DNA of 37,931 bases from the IMG/VR virus record IMGVR_UViG_3300031784_002381, positions 1 through 37,931 of that record, one strand, 5' to 3'. A model generated the notes under the pieces. That model searched no databases. It was given only the letters and a program-made list of their open reading frames with translations, and was not told where the DNA came from. The DNA comes from a virus. Positions 22,676-30,346 of this stretch are shown piece by piece. Both the position numbers and the translations under genes were made by a program. Positions within the stretch are counted from its first letter, which is position 1; every line of letters starts with the position of its first letter.

Positions 22676-22700
22676 AAAAAAAGAGGGTTGTTACACCCTC
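22676..22700 (-). terminator. Intrinsic terminator after psbA
   Basis: A 6-bp stem (GAGGGT/ACCCTC) with 6-base loop is followed by seven T on the minus strand, 27 bases past the psbA stop. Confidence 0.85.
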
Positions 22701-22726
22701 CAATTATATCAGTTATTCAGTTTTTA

Positions 22727-23809
22727 TCAACCAATCGCAGGTGCGGTGAGAGCAACAGGAGTGTTCTCAGCAGCAGCAAGATCGAGAGGGAAGTTGTGAG
22801 CGTTACGCTCGTGCATCACTTCCATGCCCAGACCAGCACGATTGAGCACATCTGCCCAAGTGTTGATCACTTTACCTTGACCATCAACGATGGACTGGTT
22901 GAAGTTGAAACCGTTGAGGTTGAACGCCATCGTAGATACGCCCAGGGCAGTAAACCAGATACCGACAACAGGCCAAGCAGCAAGGAAGAAGTGTAGCGAA
23001 CGAGAGTTATTGAAGGAAGCATATTGGAAGATCAGTCGTCCGAAGTATCCGTGAGCGGCAACGATGTTGTAGGTCTCTTCTTCTTGTCCGAACTTGTAAC
23101 CATAGTTCTGAGACTCTTGCTCTGTCGTCTCGCGGACAAGGGAAGACGTAACCAGACTTCCGTGCATAGCACTAAACAGAGAGCCACCAAATACCCCAGC
23201 AACCCCAAGCATGTGGAACGGATGCATAAGGATATTGTGTTCTGCTTGGAAGACGAGCATGTAGTTAAACGTACCCGAGATTCCAAGAGGCATTGCGTCA
23301 GAGAAGGAACCTTGACCGAAAGGATAAACAAGGAACACCGCAGAAGCAGCAGCAACAGGAGCAGAGTAAGCAACGCAAATCCAGGGACGCATACCAAGAC
23401 GGTAAGAAAGTTCCCATTCACGACCCATGTAAGCATAGATACCAATCAGAAAGTGGAAGACGACCAGTTGGAATGGTCCACCGTTGTAAAGCCACTCATC
23501 TAGGGAAGCAGCTTCCCAGATGGGATAAAAGTGCAGTCCAATAGCATTGGACGAAGGAATTACAGCACCAGAGATGATGTTGTTTCCGTACATGAGTGAA
23601 CCAGCAACGGGTTCACGGATACCATCAATGTCCACTGGGGGAGCACCGATGAATGCGATGATGAAACAAGTTGTAGCAGCAAGTAGGCAAGGAATCATGA
23701 GGACTCCAAACCAACCGACATAAAGACGGTTATCGGTTGATGTAACCCAATTGCAAAACTGTTCCCAAATATTCGATTGTGATTGTTGACGTGAAAGTGT
23801 AGCAGTCAT
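22727..23809 (-). CDS. psbA: Photosystem II reaction centre protein D1
   Basis: In the 360-residue D1, visible marks are the helix set, [18 protein letters not shown] with Tyr161 and Asp170 equivalents, and [11 protein letters not shown]. The C terminus L-D-L-A is followed by a 15-residue extension ([15 protein letters not shown]) for processing. Residue 131 is Glu (GREWELS), equal to position 130 of host D1, the state linked with high-light D1. No intron or homing endonuclease interrupts it. The ATG at 23809 is chosen over a frame extended 9 codons upstream. Phage D1 replaces the rapidly damaged host protein during infection. Confidence 0.99.
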   Translation of the reverse strand: MTATLSRQQSQSNIWEQFCNWVTSTDNRLYVGWFGVLMIPCLLAATTCFIIAFIGAPPVDIDGIREPVAGSLMYGNNIISGAVIPSSNAIGLHFYPIWEAASLDEWLYNGGPFQLVVFHFLIGIYAYMGREWELSYRLGMRPWICVAYSAPVAAASAVFLVYPFGQGSFSDAMPLGISGTFNYMLVFQAEHNILMHPFHMLGVAGVFGGSLFSAMHGSLVTSSLVRETTEQESQNYGYKFGQEEETYNIVAAHGYFGRLIFQYASFNNSRSLHFFLAAWPVVGIWFTALGVSTMAFNLNGFNFNQSIVDGQGKVINTWADVLNRAGLGMEVMHERNAHNFPLDLAAAENTPVALTAPAIG

Positions 23810-23823
23810 TGTTTTTTTTAAAA

Positions 23824-23965
23824 ATAGTAGGACCATCAGGGAAATGGTGGTGATACTATGTTCCCGCCACCCTCAGGCAGGATATGAGAGACGTTTTTAT
23901 ACTCCCCATAGGTCTCGGTTAGTGGGAGTTCGACAATGTTACGAGAACTTTTGGTTTCGTAACAT
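23824..23965 (-). promoter_or_regulatory. Structured psbA leader with four hairpins
   Basis: Between the likely promoter and psbA lie four nested or consecutive inverted repeats: 9 bp at 23936-23944/23957-23965, 6 bp at 23901-23906/23924-23929, 6 bp with one G-U at 23863-23868/23876-23881, and 6 bp at 23824-23829/23854-23859 enclosing a 5-bp stem at 23832-23836/23844-23848. The 9-bp stem would lie at the extreme 5' end of a transcript from the GATAAATA motif, where it could protect the mRNA. No clear ribosome-binding site precedes the psbA ATG. Confidence 0.5.
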
Positions 23966-23969
23966 TTGT

Positions 23970-24788
23970 TTACCTATTTATCATACTACGGGTTCCCATG
24001 GGTGTCAAGGGCCTTGGGCCCCAATCAACGTTGTCATCCATTACATACTCAACATTGTCCAAAACCAACCTATCCAAAAGATTTTGATAGTCACTAAAAG
24101 TCAAACACTTTGTAGTCATTATAACAGGATACATTCTTTTCCAAAGATCAAAATCATTTTCCCTTAAAGTCAAAAAAACTCCTGGTTCTGGTTTATCTTT
24201 TAACTCTAGTTTCTTATATTCTTCATAGGCTATTTCAATGCCAATAATTCTCTGAATATCTTTCCTATAAAAATCTAAAAACAAAGTAGAATTACTCAGA
24301 TCAATATCTTTCCAACTATCATTATTGACGATATCACTAACCAAATCCGAAAGATTATGGTTCGATTCTGGGTCATCTTTAGTTCTATTAAAAATTACAT
24401 CAACTTTTTTGTCTGGGAAGTAATTAGAAATTATTAAAACTCTACCTGCACCAGAACATATATGAGTTAAATTTACGTCGGAAACAATAGGAAATCTAAA
24501 AGATTGTTCCGTTAAAAGGGCTTTATATAGATGAGGCAACTTTGTAAAATTACTTATCTTACAATGTTTGCAGGATTCCTCAAAAGTTTTATAAGGTCCA
24601 TACTTTATTTTTAAGACTAATTTTATAAAATCACACAGATAATCCTCAGTAAAAATCTGAGGAACGTTTATAGATTTTTTGTAGACATAAGAAATCTGGA
24701 TATCTTTTGGATCTATTTCTCGATACTTAGAAATAGCCCAATAACTAGGATCACAATATTTCTCGTAACATAAAATATTTTTTATCAT
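23970..24788 (-). CDS. Paralogous family protein, ParB/Srx-like box (most diverged)
   Basis: The 272-residue protein of unknown function belongs to the five-member local family. It shares F-T-K-L-x-x-L-Y-K near 81-89, R-F-P-I-V at 98-102, the box G-A-G-R at 113-116 followed by N-Y-F-P, then W-K-D-I-D-L-S near 160. It lacks the MYDIKYF start and the KKLYTWK end of other members. Several extra cysteines sit at 7, 12, 52, 73 and 76. It overlaps the next family gene by 4 bases and its 3' end contains the psbA late-like promoter. Confidence 0.85.
   Translation of the reverse strand: MIKNILCYEKYCDPSYWAISKYREIDPKDIQISYVYKKSINVPQIFTEDYLCDFIKLVLKIKYGPYKTFEESCKHCKISNFTKLPHLYKALLTEQSFRFPIVSDVNLTHICSGAGRVLIISNYFPDKKVDVIFNRTKDDPESNHNLSDLVSDIVNNDSWKDIDLSNSTLFLDFYRKDIQRIIGIEIAYEEYKKLELKDKPEPGVFLTLRENDFDLWKRMYPVIMTTKCLTFSDYQNLLDRLVLDNVEYVMDDNVDWGPRPLTPMGTRSMINR
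23975..23982 (-). promoter_or_regulatory. Late promoter-like motif upstream of psbA
   Basis: The minus strand reads GATAAATA, one base off the T4 late consensus, identical to the motif in the psbD promoter. It would start transcription about 4 bases before the 9-bp leader hairpin. Confidence 0.45.
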
Positions 24789-25654
24789 ATTAAAACTTCA
24801 GTCTCCGAAATTATATTATCTAATAATTTTAGATAATCTTTTTCTTCATTAAGATTAGAATTAATTATTAATTCATAAATTGTTTTCCAGACAATATCCT
24901 TAGATAAAATCTTATCATAAAAATTTTTGTTATTTTTATTAAATTCTATACCTTCAATGTAGTAAATATCTTTCATCTTACCAAACATTTTGGCATGGCC
25001 ACGTTGAAGTTCTTTTCCTATAATTATATCTACATAATCAAATTCAATATTTGATTTCAGTTGAATGTGATTACAGAGATCTTCAATTGTGTTAAAACAA
25101 ATATCTCCTCTTGATTTCCCGTTAACTTTATCACTTATGGCATAGTCTACTCTAATATCTGGAAAATATAAATGACCCAATAATGCCCTAGAAACTCCAG
25201 TTATTTGATATAGTTTTATATTATCATTTAAATCATAAACAGATGTCATTAAAAAAGGCATCATAAATTTACCAAAATTTTTAAGATCTCGATAAAGATA
25301 TGGTAATGTCATCAAAAAAGATCTCATAAAACCCGTCTTATCGGTGATACAAGTTTCATGAGGAAATCTAGTAGGCACAATATAATTGGAACCCATAGAA
25401 TACTGCATAGTTTGTTCGAAGTATTCAGATATTCCATATTTTTCTGAATTACTTTTCACATCATTTATATCGGTAACAAAAGTATTCCACGATCTATTAA
25501 AAACTATTGGAGAAATCTTAACGTTTTCTATGTAGTTTACTCGGATTTCTCTATTTGATATCTCTTCAAGATGTTCTTCTATGTCAGGATCAATATCATC
25601 AAATATTTTGTTCTTAGAGCTATCATTAAATTGATAATAATAATTGATATTCAT
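24785..25654 (-). CDS. Paralogous family protein, degenerate box
   Basis: The 289-residue family member has the hydrophobic segment and M-M-P-F-L at 131-135, but the box reads G-V-S-R at 153-156 (others have G-x-G-R). L-Y-F-P follows at 162-165. The loop after it is expanded with many charged residues. The C-terminal YTWK motif is absent. This may be an inactive or specialised copy. It overlaps both neighbours by 4 bases, so all four minus-strand copies are translated as one unit. Confidence 0.85.
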   Translation of the reverse strand: MNINYYYQFNDSSKNKIFDDIDPDIEEHLEEISNREIRVNYIENVKISPIVFNRSWNTFVTDINDVKSNSEKYGISEYFEQTMQYSMGSNYIVPTRFPHETCITDKTGFMRSFLMTLPYLYRDLKNFGKFMMPFLMTSVYDLNDNIKLYQITGVSRALLGHLYFPDIRVDYAISDKVNGKSRGDICFNTIEDLCNHIQLKSNIEFDYVDIIIGKELQRGHAKMFGKMKDIYYIEGIEFNKNNKNFYDKILSKDIVWKTIYELIINSNLNEEKDYLKLLDNIISETEVLI

Positions 25655-26460
25655 TTAAATTTCCAAGTATATAATTTTTTAGTTAGAGAAAGATTATCAA
25701 AAATTATTTGATCCAATAAAACTACAAGATCATTGTAGTTATTGACATCAAAATTGATAATGGATTCTTTAATACTATTCCAAAGTTCTATGTTTGCACT
25801 TTTTTCAATAAAAGATTCGGGTATTCTAGCTTTATAATTATTGAAATAATCTTCGTCAGTAATGTCTATTGATTTAATATAATACAAATCCTGAAAATTT
25901 TCAATAGTCATAATAATAACTTTGTTGGATAAATCAAAATCTTTCCAATATCGATTTTCTAAAACTGAATCTATAAACCTATGACAAATTTCTTCAGACC
26001 CTACCCCGTAATCTGAAGAATGAACTGAGATATCAAATTCAAATTCTGGAAAATATCTATATGCAATAAGTGCTCTACCATGTCCACCAGCTTGTAATTG
26101 ATTCTTAGATCTCAAAGTATGTGGAGTGTAGATGAATGGGTACATGTAAGACTTATGTTCGATCAAATCCAAGTAAAGGTATCCCAACTTTGTGAATATA
26201 TCAAAATATATTGGCTCAAAAATTCCAGGGGGACCACCATATGGAACTCCATTTACATATTCTTTTTCATAAGAAGAATCAACATATGTCTTTTTCACAT
26301 CCAAAACATCACTCATAAAGACTTTGAGAGATTCATTAAACCTGTCCTCAACAATCTTTTGGTTTCTACGATATTCAAAATTCATTACCTTTAATGGATT
26401 TGTTTTAGAAAAAAACAATCTCTCACCGGTAACGTCATCAAAATATTTTATATCATACAT
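25651..26460 (-). CDS. Paralogous family protein, ParB/Srx-like box
   Basis: The 269-residue canonical family member starts MYDIKYFDDVTGERL and has K-L-G-Y-L-Y-L-D (91-98), MYPFI (106-110), the box GGHGRALIAYRYFP (125-138), then D-Y-G-V-G-S-E-E, Y-W-K-D-F-D-L-S and the C-terminal KKLYTWK. The pattern of a Y-P-[IF]-[IV] strand, a polar loop, G-H-G-R and a helix resembles box II of ParB/sulfiredoxin-fold domains. This is a proposal from pattern only; catalytic residues are unproven. Confidence 0.87.
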   Translation of the reverse strand: MYDIKYFDDVTGERLFFSKTNPLKVMNFEYRRNQKIVEDRFNESLKVFMSDVLDVKKTYVDSSYEKEYVNGVPYGGPPGIFEPIYFDIFTKLGYLYLDLIEHKSYMYPFIYTPHTLRSKNQLQAGGHGRALIAYRYFPEFEFDISVHSSDYGVGSEEICHRFIDSVLENRYWKDFDLSNKVIIMTIENFQDLYYIKSIDITDEDYFNNYKARIPESFIEKSANIELWNSIKESIINFDVNNYNDLVVLLDQIIFDNLSLTKKLYTWKFK

Positions 26461-26463
26461 AAC

Positions 26464-27258
26464 TCATTTCCATGTATAAAGTTTTTTAGCAAGAGGTAGA
26501 GTATCAAATATTACGTGGTCAAGTATTTCAAAAAATCCATCAATATTATTTTGAAGTTTATAATTAATGATCACATCTTTCATGCGGTGCCATATTTCTA
26601 TCTTACAAGAGTTTTCCAGAAAATAATCTGGTCTAATATTCTGAAACGTTTGATAGTAATTATCGTCTACGAATTCTATAGACTTAATAAAAAATAAATC
26701 TCTATCATTCAATTTATAGTCTTCAACATTTTCAATATTGAGAATTATTGTTTTATCCGAAATATCAATATTTTTCCAATATGTTCCGTTCTTAACTTTG
26801 TCCACAAAATCTTGCATTAATTCTTCCGACCCTATCCCAAAACTGGTTGAGTTAACAACGAAATCAAAAGTTTTCTCTGGAAAATATCTCCAGGCCAATA
26901 ATGATCTACCATGACCAGATTTAATAACATCATCGTTTAGAACGATAGGATACATAAAACTCTTCTCAAGAAGAAGATCCAGATACAAATAAACTAATTT
27001 AGTAAATCTATCAAAGTAAACTTTATTTTGTCGTTGACCTTCTAATCTTTCGATATATGAAATCTCACTACAAAATGGTCCATCCATATCCCTACACTCT
27101 AAGACATCCTCCATAAAAACTCTGAGGCCATCTTTATACATTTCCTTTGTTATTTTTTCACTTTCTCTATATTCAAATCCCATTATTTGTAAAGGATTTT
27201 CTTCCGTAAATATTAATTCCTCTCCCGACTGATCATGAAAATATTTTATATCATACAT
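26464..27258 (-). CDS. Paralogous family protein, ParB/Srx-like box
   Basis: The 264-residue canonical member starts MYDIKYFHDQSGEEL and has TKLVYLYLD (86-94), MYPIV (102-106), SGHGRSLLAWRYFP (114-127), F-G-I-G-S-E-E-L and KKLYTWK at the end. It is closest to the copy at 25651. The ATG at 27258 is chosen; a longer in-frame extension would run into the glycosyltransferase gene. It overlaps the GT8-like gene stop by 8 bases, tying the family to that enzyme. Confidence 0.87.
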   Translation of the reverse strand: MYDIKYFHDQSGEELIFTEENPLQIMGFEYRESEKITKEMYKDGLRVFMEDVLECRDMDGPFCSEISYIERLEGQRQNKVYFDRFTKLVYLYLDLLLEKSFMYPIVLNDDVIKSGHGRSLLAWRYFPEKTFDFVVNSTSFGIGSEELMQDFVDKVKNGTYWKNIDISDKTIILNIENVEDYKLNDRDLFFIKSIEFVDDNYYQTFQNIRPDYFLENSCKIEIWHRMKDVIINYKLQNNIDGFFEILDHVIFDTLPLAKKLYTWK

Positions 27259-27916
27259 TTGACATCTCTCCAAAATATTTTTTCCAAATTTCAGAATACT
27301 CACAATCTCTATAATTTTCAAACCAAGGACCACCCTCAGTATAATGTAATGCTTTTGGATTACCCTCCTTATACCAACCAACTAACCAATTCCATTCCAA
27401 AGGCAACTCCCCAATCTCATCATCTTTTAGCCAAGTAAATCTATGCAGTTCTTGAGGAGATAACTTATTAACGGTTTCTACATTTAGATTTTTATTGGAT
27501 GGATGATTACAGTTCCACAAAATAAGAGAACTCCAGTTCTTTCTGGGATAATTCACTTGCAATTGTCCATCCATTTTAATTTTATTTATTGGGTTGTATT
27601 CGTGTTTGACAACTAAAACTGCATACTTATCGTCTCTGAATTTAAACAGTTCTTCTATATCAGATAGCCATAAAAAATCACAATCACAAAAAACAGACCA
27701 ACCAGAATAATTAGATAAGTGTGGAGTTAAAAATCTTGTATATGAAAATTCAGTTGAGGATGGCTCATCAAAAGGTCTATAATAACAACCAGATGATCTT
27801 AAATCCGATTGTATTAAAGGTATAACTTCTACCTTAGATTGATGTTTTATAAGACTATATTTACAAACCTGATATGCAACATCTTCTCTAGAATCATATC
27901 CAATAAAAACTTTCAT
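27251..27916 (-). CDS. GT8-like glycosyltransferase
   Basis: The 221-residue protein begins MKVFIGYDSRED (Rossmann-like start) and has the DxD motif DCD at 78-80 (VFCDCDFLWLSD) and HYTEGGPW at 191-198, as in family 8 and related retaining transferases. It would use a nucleotide sugar with a divalent metal. It is the first gene of the operon holding four family proteins and is divergent from the fifth, so its role may be linked to theirs. The ATG at 27916 replaces an upstream TTG. Confidence 0.85.
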   Translation of the reverse strand: MKVFIGYDSREDVAYQVCKYSLIKHQSKVEVIPLIQSDLRSSGCYYRPFDEPSSTEFSYTRFLTPHLSNYSGWSVFCDCDFLWLSDIEELFKFRDDKYAVLVVKHEYNPINKIKMDGQLQVNYPRKNWSSLILWNCNHPSNKNLNVETVNKLSPQELHRFTWLKDDEIGELPLEWNWLVGWYKEGNPKALHYTEGGPWFENYRDCEYSEIWKKYFGEMSNV

Positions 27917-27933
27917 TACCAATAATCAATCTA

Positions 27934-27939
27934 TATAAT
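27934..27939 (+). promoter_or_regulatory. -10 element for plus-strand family gene
   Basis: TATAAT on the plus strand ends 22 bases before the ATG at 27961, the same spacing as the kdsA promoter. The -35 is not recognisable. Confidence 0.45.
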
Positions 27940-27960
27940 TTAATTATTCTATTATTTAAC

Positions 27961-28764
27961 ATGTATGATATAAGGTATTTTGATGATGATAGAGGAAATG
28001 AAATAGAATTGCCGTCAAAGATAATGAGATTTAAAACTGAATCTCAAAGAGTATTGCCAAGTAATATTTTAATAGACTCCTATAAATCCTTCAAAGATAA
28101 TATGCAACAAGCGATAGAAGATTATGAGACATTCTTTAATACCGATGAGTATGAAGATAGAACAAATGAAAAGTTTTCTATAAAAATACAAAAATTTACA
28201 AAATTAGTTTACTTGTACTTGGACTATTGTGAAGATGATTGTTTTATGTATCCTTTTATTCTTGTGAAAGATCCTACAACCACAAATGAAGACAAATGGA
28301 TTTCAATGGCAGGTCAAGGTCGAATACTAATTAAATGGAAATATTTCCCAAAATCTTTTAGTGATGTATCATATCATTCTATTGATTATGGAATAGGATC
28401 AGATGATGTAATAAAAGAATATATTGATTATGTTAAAAACACAAAATTTTGGAAAGACAAAGATATCTCAGATAAAACTATAAGGATAACATTTGAAAAA
28501 TTTAATGCAAGAGAAAAAATTTATAATATAAAACATTTAGAATTTGCACCTAAAGAATACTACAATAACTATAGAATGCAAAGACCAGATTATTTTTTAG
28601 AGAATGTTTGTGATTTGGAAATATCAAAAAACATAAAAAATCTTTTCTTAAATTCTGGGATACAAAAAGATTCTCCAGCTTCAGATTATATACAACTACT
28701 AGATGACTTTATTAAAACAAGCACGAATATTGCTAAAAGAAAATATACCTGGAAAATGACATAA
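27961..28764 (+). CDS. Paralogous family protein on opposite strand
   Basis: The 267-residue family member, divergent from the GT8-like gene, has MYDIRYFDDDRGNEI, TKLVYLYLD (80-88), MYPFI (96-100), AGQGRILIKWKYFP (117-130), D-Y-G-I-G-S-D-D, F-W-K-D-K-D-I-S and the tail K-Y-T-W-K. The N-terminal extension differs from the minus-strand copies. It has its own promoter and ends at a palindromic terminator, so it may be regulated separately. Function unknown. Confidence 0.87.
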   Translation: MYDIRYFDDDRGNEIELPSKIMRFKTESQRVLPSNILIDSYKSFKDNMQQAIEDYETFFNTDEYEDRTNEKFSIKIQKFTKLVYLYLDYCEDDCFMYPFILVKDPTTTNEDKWISMAGQGRILIKWKYFPKSFSDVSYHSIDYGIGSDDVIKEYIDYVKNTKFWKDKDISDKTIRITFEKFNAREKIYNIKHLEFAPKEYYNNYRMQRPDYFLENVCDLEISKNIKNLFLNSGIQKDSPASDYIQLLDDFIKTSTNIAKRKYTWKMT

Positions 28765-28790
28765 AAAAAGAGAGGAGAATTCTCCTCTCT
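28763..28790 (-). terminator. Palindromic terminator between two convergent genes
   Basis: A perfect 22-bp palindrome (28769-28790, centre GAATTC) with seven T on the minus strand ends the peroxiredoxin operon. It may also slow plus-strand transcription, but the plus side lacks a T-run. Confidence 0.82.
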
Positions 28791-28796
28791 AAAATA

Positions 28797-29330
28797 TCAG
28801 ACTACTACAGGAGTCTTTGATTTTACATATGAAAGAACTTTGTCTGGAGTAGAATATTCATATGGATCGGTATCCGCATTATCTCGTTTACCATCTTCCA
28901 TAAACAACTGTTCAATTACTCCGTCATTAATGACAGCAGCGTATCTCCAAGAACGTAGGGCAAATCCCAAATTACGTTTTTGAACTAACATGTCCATGCC
29001 TTGAGTGAATTCACCATTACCATCTGGAATCAGTTTAACTTTCTCGATTCCTTGATCTTTGGCCCATGCATTCATTACAAATGCATCATTAACGGAAAGA
29101 CAATACACTTCGTCAATACCAGCTTCAATAAATTCAGAGTAGTTTTCCTCAAATCCAGGAAGTTGATATGCACTGCATGTAGGAGTAAATGCACCAGGAA
29201 GTGCGAACAACACTACTTTTTTTCCACCGAAGAGTTCTTCAGTAGATCGAGTTACAAATTCACCATTTTCGCGGAACATGAAGTTCACAGATGGAATATT
29301 TACGATTTCTTCAGGAATTAGTTGGGGCAT
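28797..29330 (-). CDS. Peroxiredoxin (Prx5/type II-like)
   Basis: The 177-residue protein has the peroxidatic motif PGAFTPTCS (45-53, Cys52), with R-S-W-R-Y-A downstream as the conserved arginine region. It would reduce hydrogen peroxide or alkyl peroxides using glutaredoxin or thioredoxin; the glutaredoxin at the start of the window is a possible donor. Last gene of the hli-ferredoxin operon. The ATG at 29330 gives the family's usual start ([10 protein letters not shown]); it overlaps the previous gene by 20 bases. Confidence 0.92.
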   Translation of the reverse strand: MPQLIPEEIVNIPSVNFMFRENGEFVTRSTEELFGGKKVVLFALPGAFTPTCSAYQLPGFEENYSEFIEAGIDEVYCLSVNDAFVMNAWAKDQGIEKVKLIPDGNGEFTQGMDMLVQKRNLGFALRSWRYAAVINDGVIEQLFMEDGKRDNADTDPYEYSTPDKVLSYVKSKTPVVV

Positions 29331-29595
29331 GATTATAAGGGTGTTTTTGTTTAAGTTCAGGATTTGGTTGTGAAGGAACAACTGGGTTCCTTGATTTGTT
29401 TTTAATTACAATAAATGCATCATTTTGATAGGATACAGTTCCAAAGGGTTTTGCCCATTTTGGATTTGCATCTGGGTGAGTAGCAGTTCCTGTGACTGCA
29501 ACTCCGCCAATCTCTACAGAGATTTCATCATCAGCAGTCCATTCTAATTTTTGAAGAGCAATGGAGAGTTGCCCCAACCAGTCAGCACTTCTCAC
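29311..29595 (-). CDS. Hypothetical protein, 94 aa, GTG start
   Basis: Starts at GTG overlapping the ferredoxin stop by 4 bases (GTGA), after AGGAAGAG. Residues 20-60 suggest a small beta domain ([13 protein letters not shown]), and the C terminus is proline/asparagine-rich. It lies between ferredoxin and peroxiredoxin, hinting at a redox role. Family not recognised. Confidence 0.7.
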   Translation of the reverse strand: MRSADWLGQLSIALQKLEWTADDEISVEIGGVAVTGTATHPDANPKWAKPFGTVSYQNDAFIVIKNKSRNPVVPSQPNPELKQKHPYNHAPTNS

Positions 29596-29885
29596 AGATT
29601 CTCTTCCTGTTCAGTCAGAATCACACAATCGCTGGTGGGGTATGCAACACAAGTGAGTACCCAACCCTCAGCAATCTGATCATCATCAAGAAACGATTGT
29701 TCCTCGTTATCTACAGTTCCACTAATCAGTTTGCCAGCACAAGCAGAGCAAGCACCTGCTTTACAAGAAGAAGGAAGGTCTACACCTGCTTCTTCAGCAG
29801 CTTCAAGAATGTATTGGTCATCAGGACACTGAATAACAGTTTCGGTGCCATCAGGAGATTGGAGAGTAACGTTATAAATTGTCAT
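29592..29885 (-). CDS. petF: Plant-type 2Fe-2S ferredoxin
   Basis: In the 97-residue protein the cluster ligands are Cys41, Cys46, Cys49 (CKAGACSAC) and Cys79, the standard arrangement. It would carry electrons from photosystem I to NADP reductase, pigment reductases or ribonucleotide reductase. Negative surface residues surround the cluster. Overlaps the next gene by 4 bases. Confidence 0.96.
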   Translation of the reverse strand: MTIYNVTLQSPDGTETVIQCPDDQYILEAAEEAGVDLPSSCKAGACSACAGKLISGTVDNEEQSFLDDDQIAEGWVLTCVAYPTSDCVILTEQEENL

Positions 29886-29942
29886 GAAGTTAATTTGAGT
29901 TACTTGTAGAGTTTACCAAAAATTTTTTAATCAGTCAACTAG

Positions 29943-30062
29943 TCACCAAATACCAGGAATGATTTGACCAGTAGTGAGATAAGTACCAACAGCAATGACG
30001 AAACCGAGCATTGCCAAACGAGCATTGAGGATTTCTGCCTCAGGGGTAAAACCAAATTTCAT
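29943..30062 (-). CDS. hli: High-light-inducible protein, short form (39 aa)
   Basis: The core chlorophyll-binding motif E-I-L-N-A-R-L-A-M-L-G (10-20) and one membrane span (19-31) are complete in 39 residues, among the shortest Hli forms. A GGAGAAC lies 4 bases upstream of the ATG. Likely protects photosystems from excess light alongside the 64-aa Hli. Confidence 0.9.
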   Translation of the reverse strand: MKFGFTPEAEILNARLAMLGFVIAVGTYLTTGQIIPGIW

Positions 30063-30074
30063 TTTTGTTCTCCT

Positions 30075-30260
30075 TTATTTTACTTTAGAATAGATAGAAG
30101 TTTCACCATAATCGCGGTGAGTTTTATAACCAACAACTGCACCCTTTGTATTCATCAAAGCGGGCATAAAAGCAATTGTAAAAAATACTGCTGGTGCTCC
30201 AATAAAGAGAGCAGCAACGATTACATAATAAGTCAGCAGTTCAATTAGTGAGTGTTCCAT
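30075..30260 (-). CDS. Small membrane protein in hli operon, 61 aa
   Basis: One long hydrophobic helix (about 5-36, L-L-T-Y-Y-V-I-V-A-A-L-F-I-G-A-P-A-V-F-F-T-I-A) is followed by a basic, Tyr-containing tail (V-V-G-Y-K-T-H-R-D-Y-G-E-T-S-I-Y-S-K). The ATG at 30260 is chosen over the TTG at 30263 and overlaps the 28-aa ORF stop (TGATG). Probably thylakoid or plasma membrane; family not recognised. Confidence 0.68.
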   Translation of the reverse strand: MEHSLIELLTYYVIVAALFIGAPAVFFTIAFMPALMNTKGAVVGYKTHRDYGETSIYSKVK

Positions 30261-30346
30261 CAATAAGTTTCAGAAAGTTTTTCTACAGAAACTGCCAACA
30301 GTACGAAGAATGCGACAGAGGTAAGAGTAAAGATTAATTCAGTCAT
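30260..30346 (-). CDS. Tiny membrane peptide in hli operon, 28 aa
   Basis: A single short hydrophobic stretch (L-I-F-T-L-T-S-V-A-F-F-V-L-L-A-V-S-V) with the tail E-K-L-S-E-T-Y. Both ends overlap neighbouring genes as TGATG, which is strong evidence of coupled translation. Size matches small photosystem subunits but no match is recognised. Confidence 0.58.
   Translation of the reverse strand: MTELIFTLTSVAFFVLLAVSVEKLSETY

Noticed and set aside
22661-23544. Plus- and minus-strand frames within psbA
   Set aside because: Out-of-frame shadows caused by the higher GC content and conserved codons of psbA.
22727-23809. Intron or homing endonuclease in psbA
   Set aside because: The D1 frame is continuous across all membrane spans to the normal C terminus.
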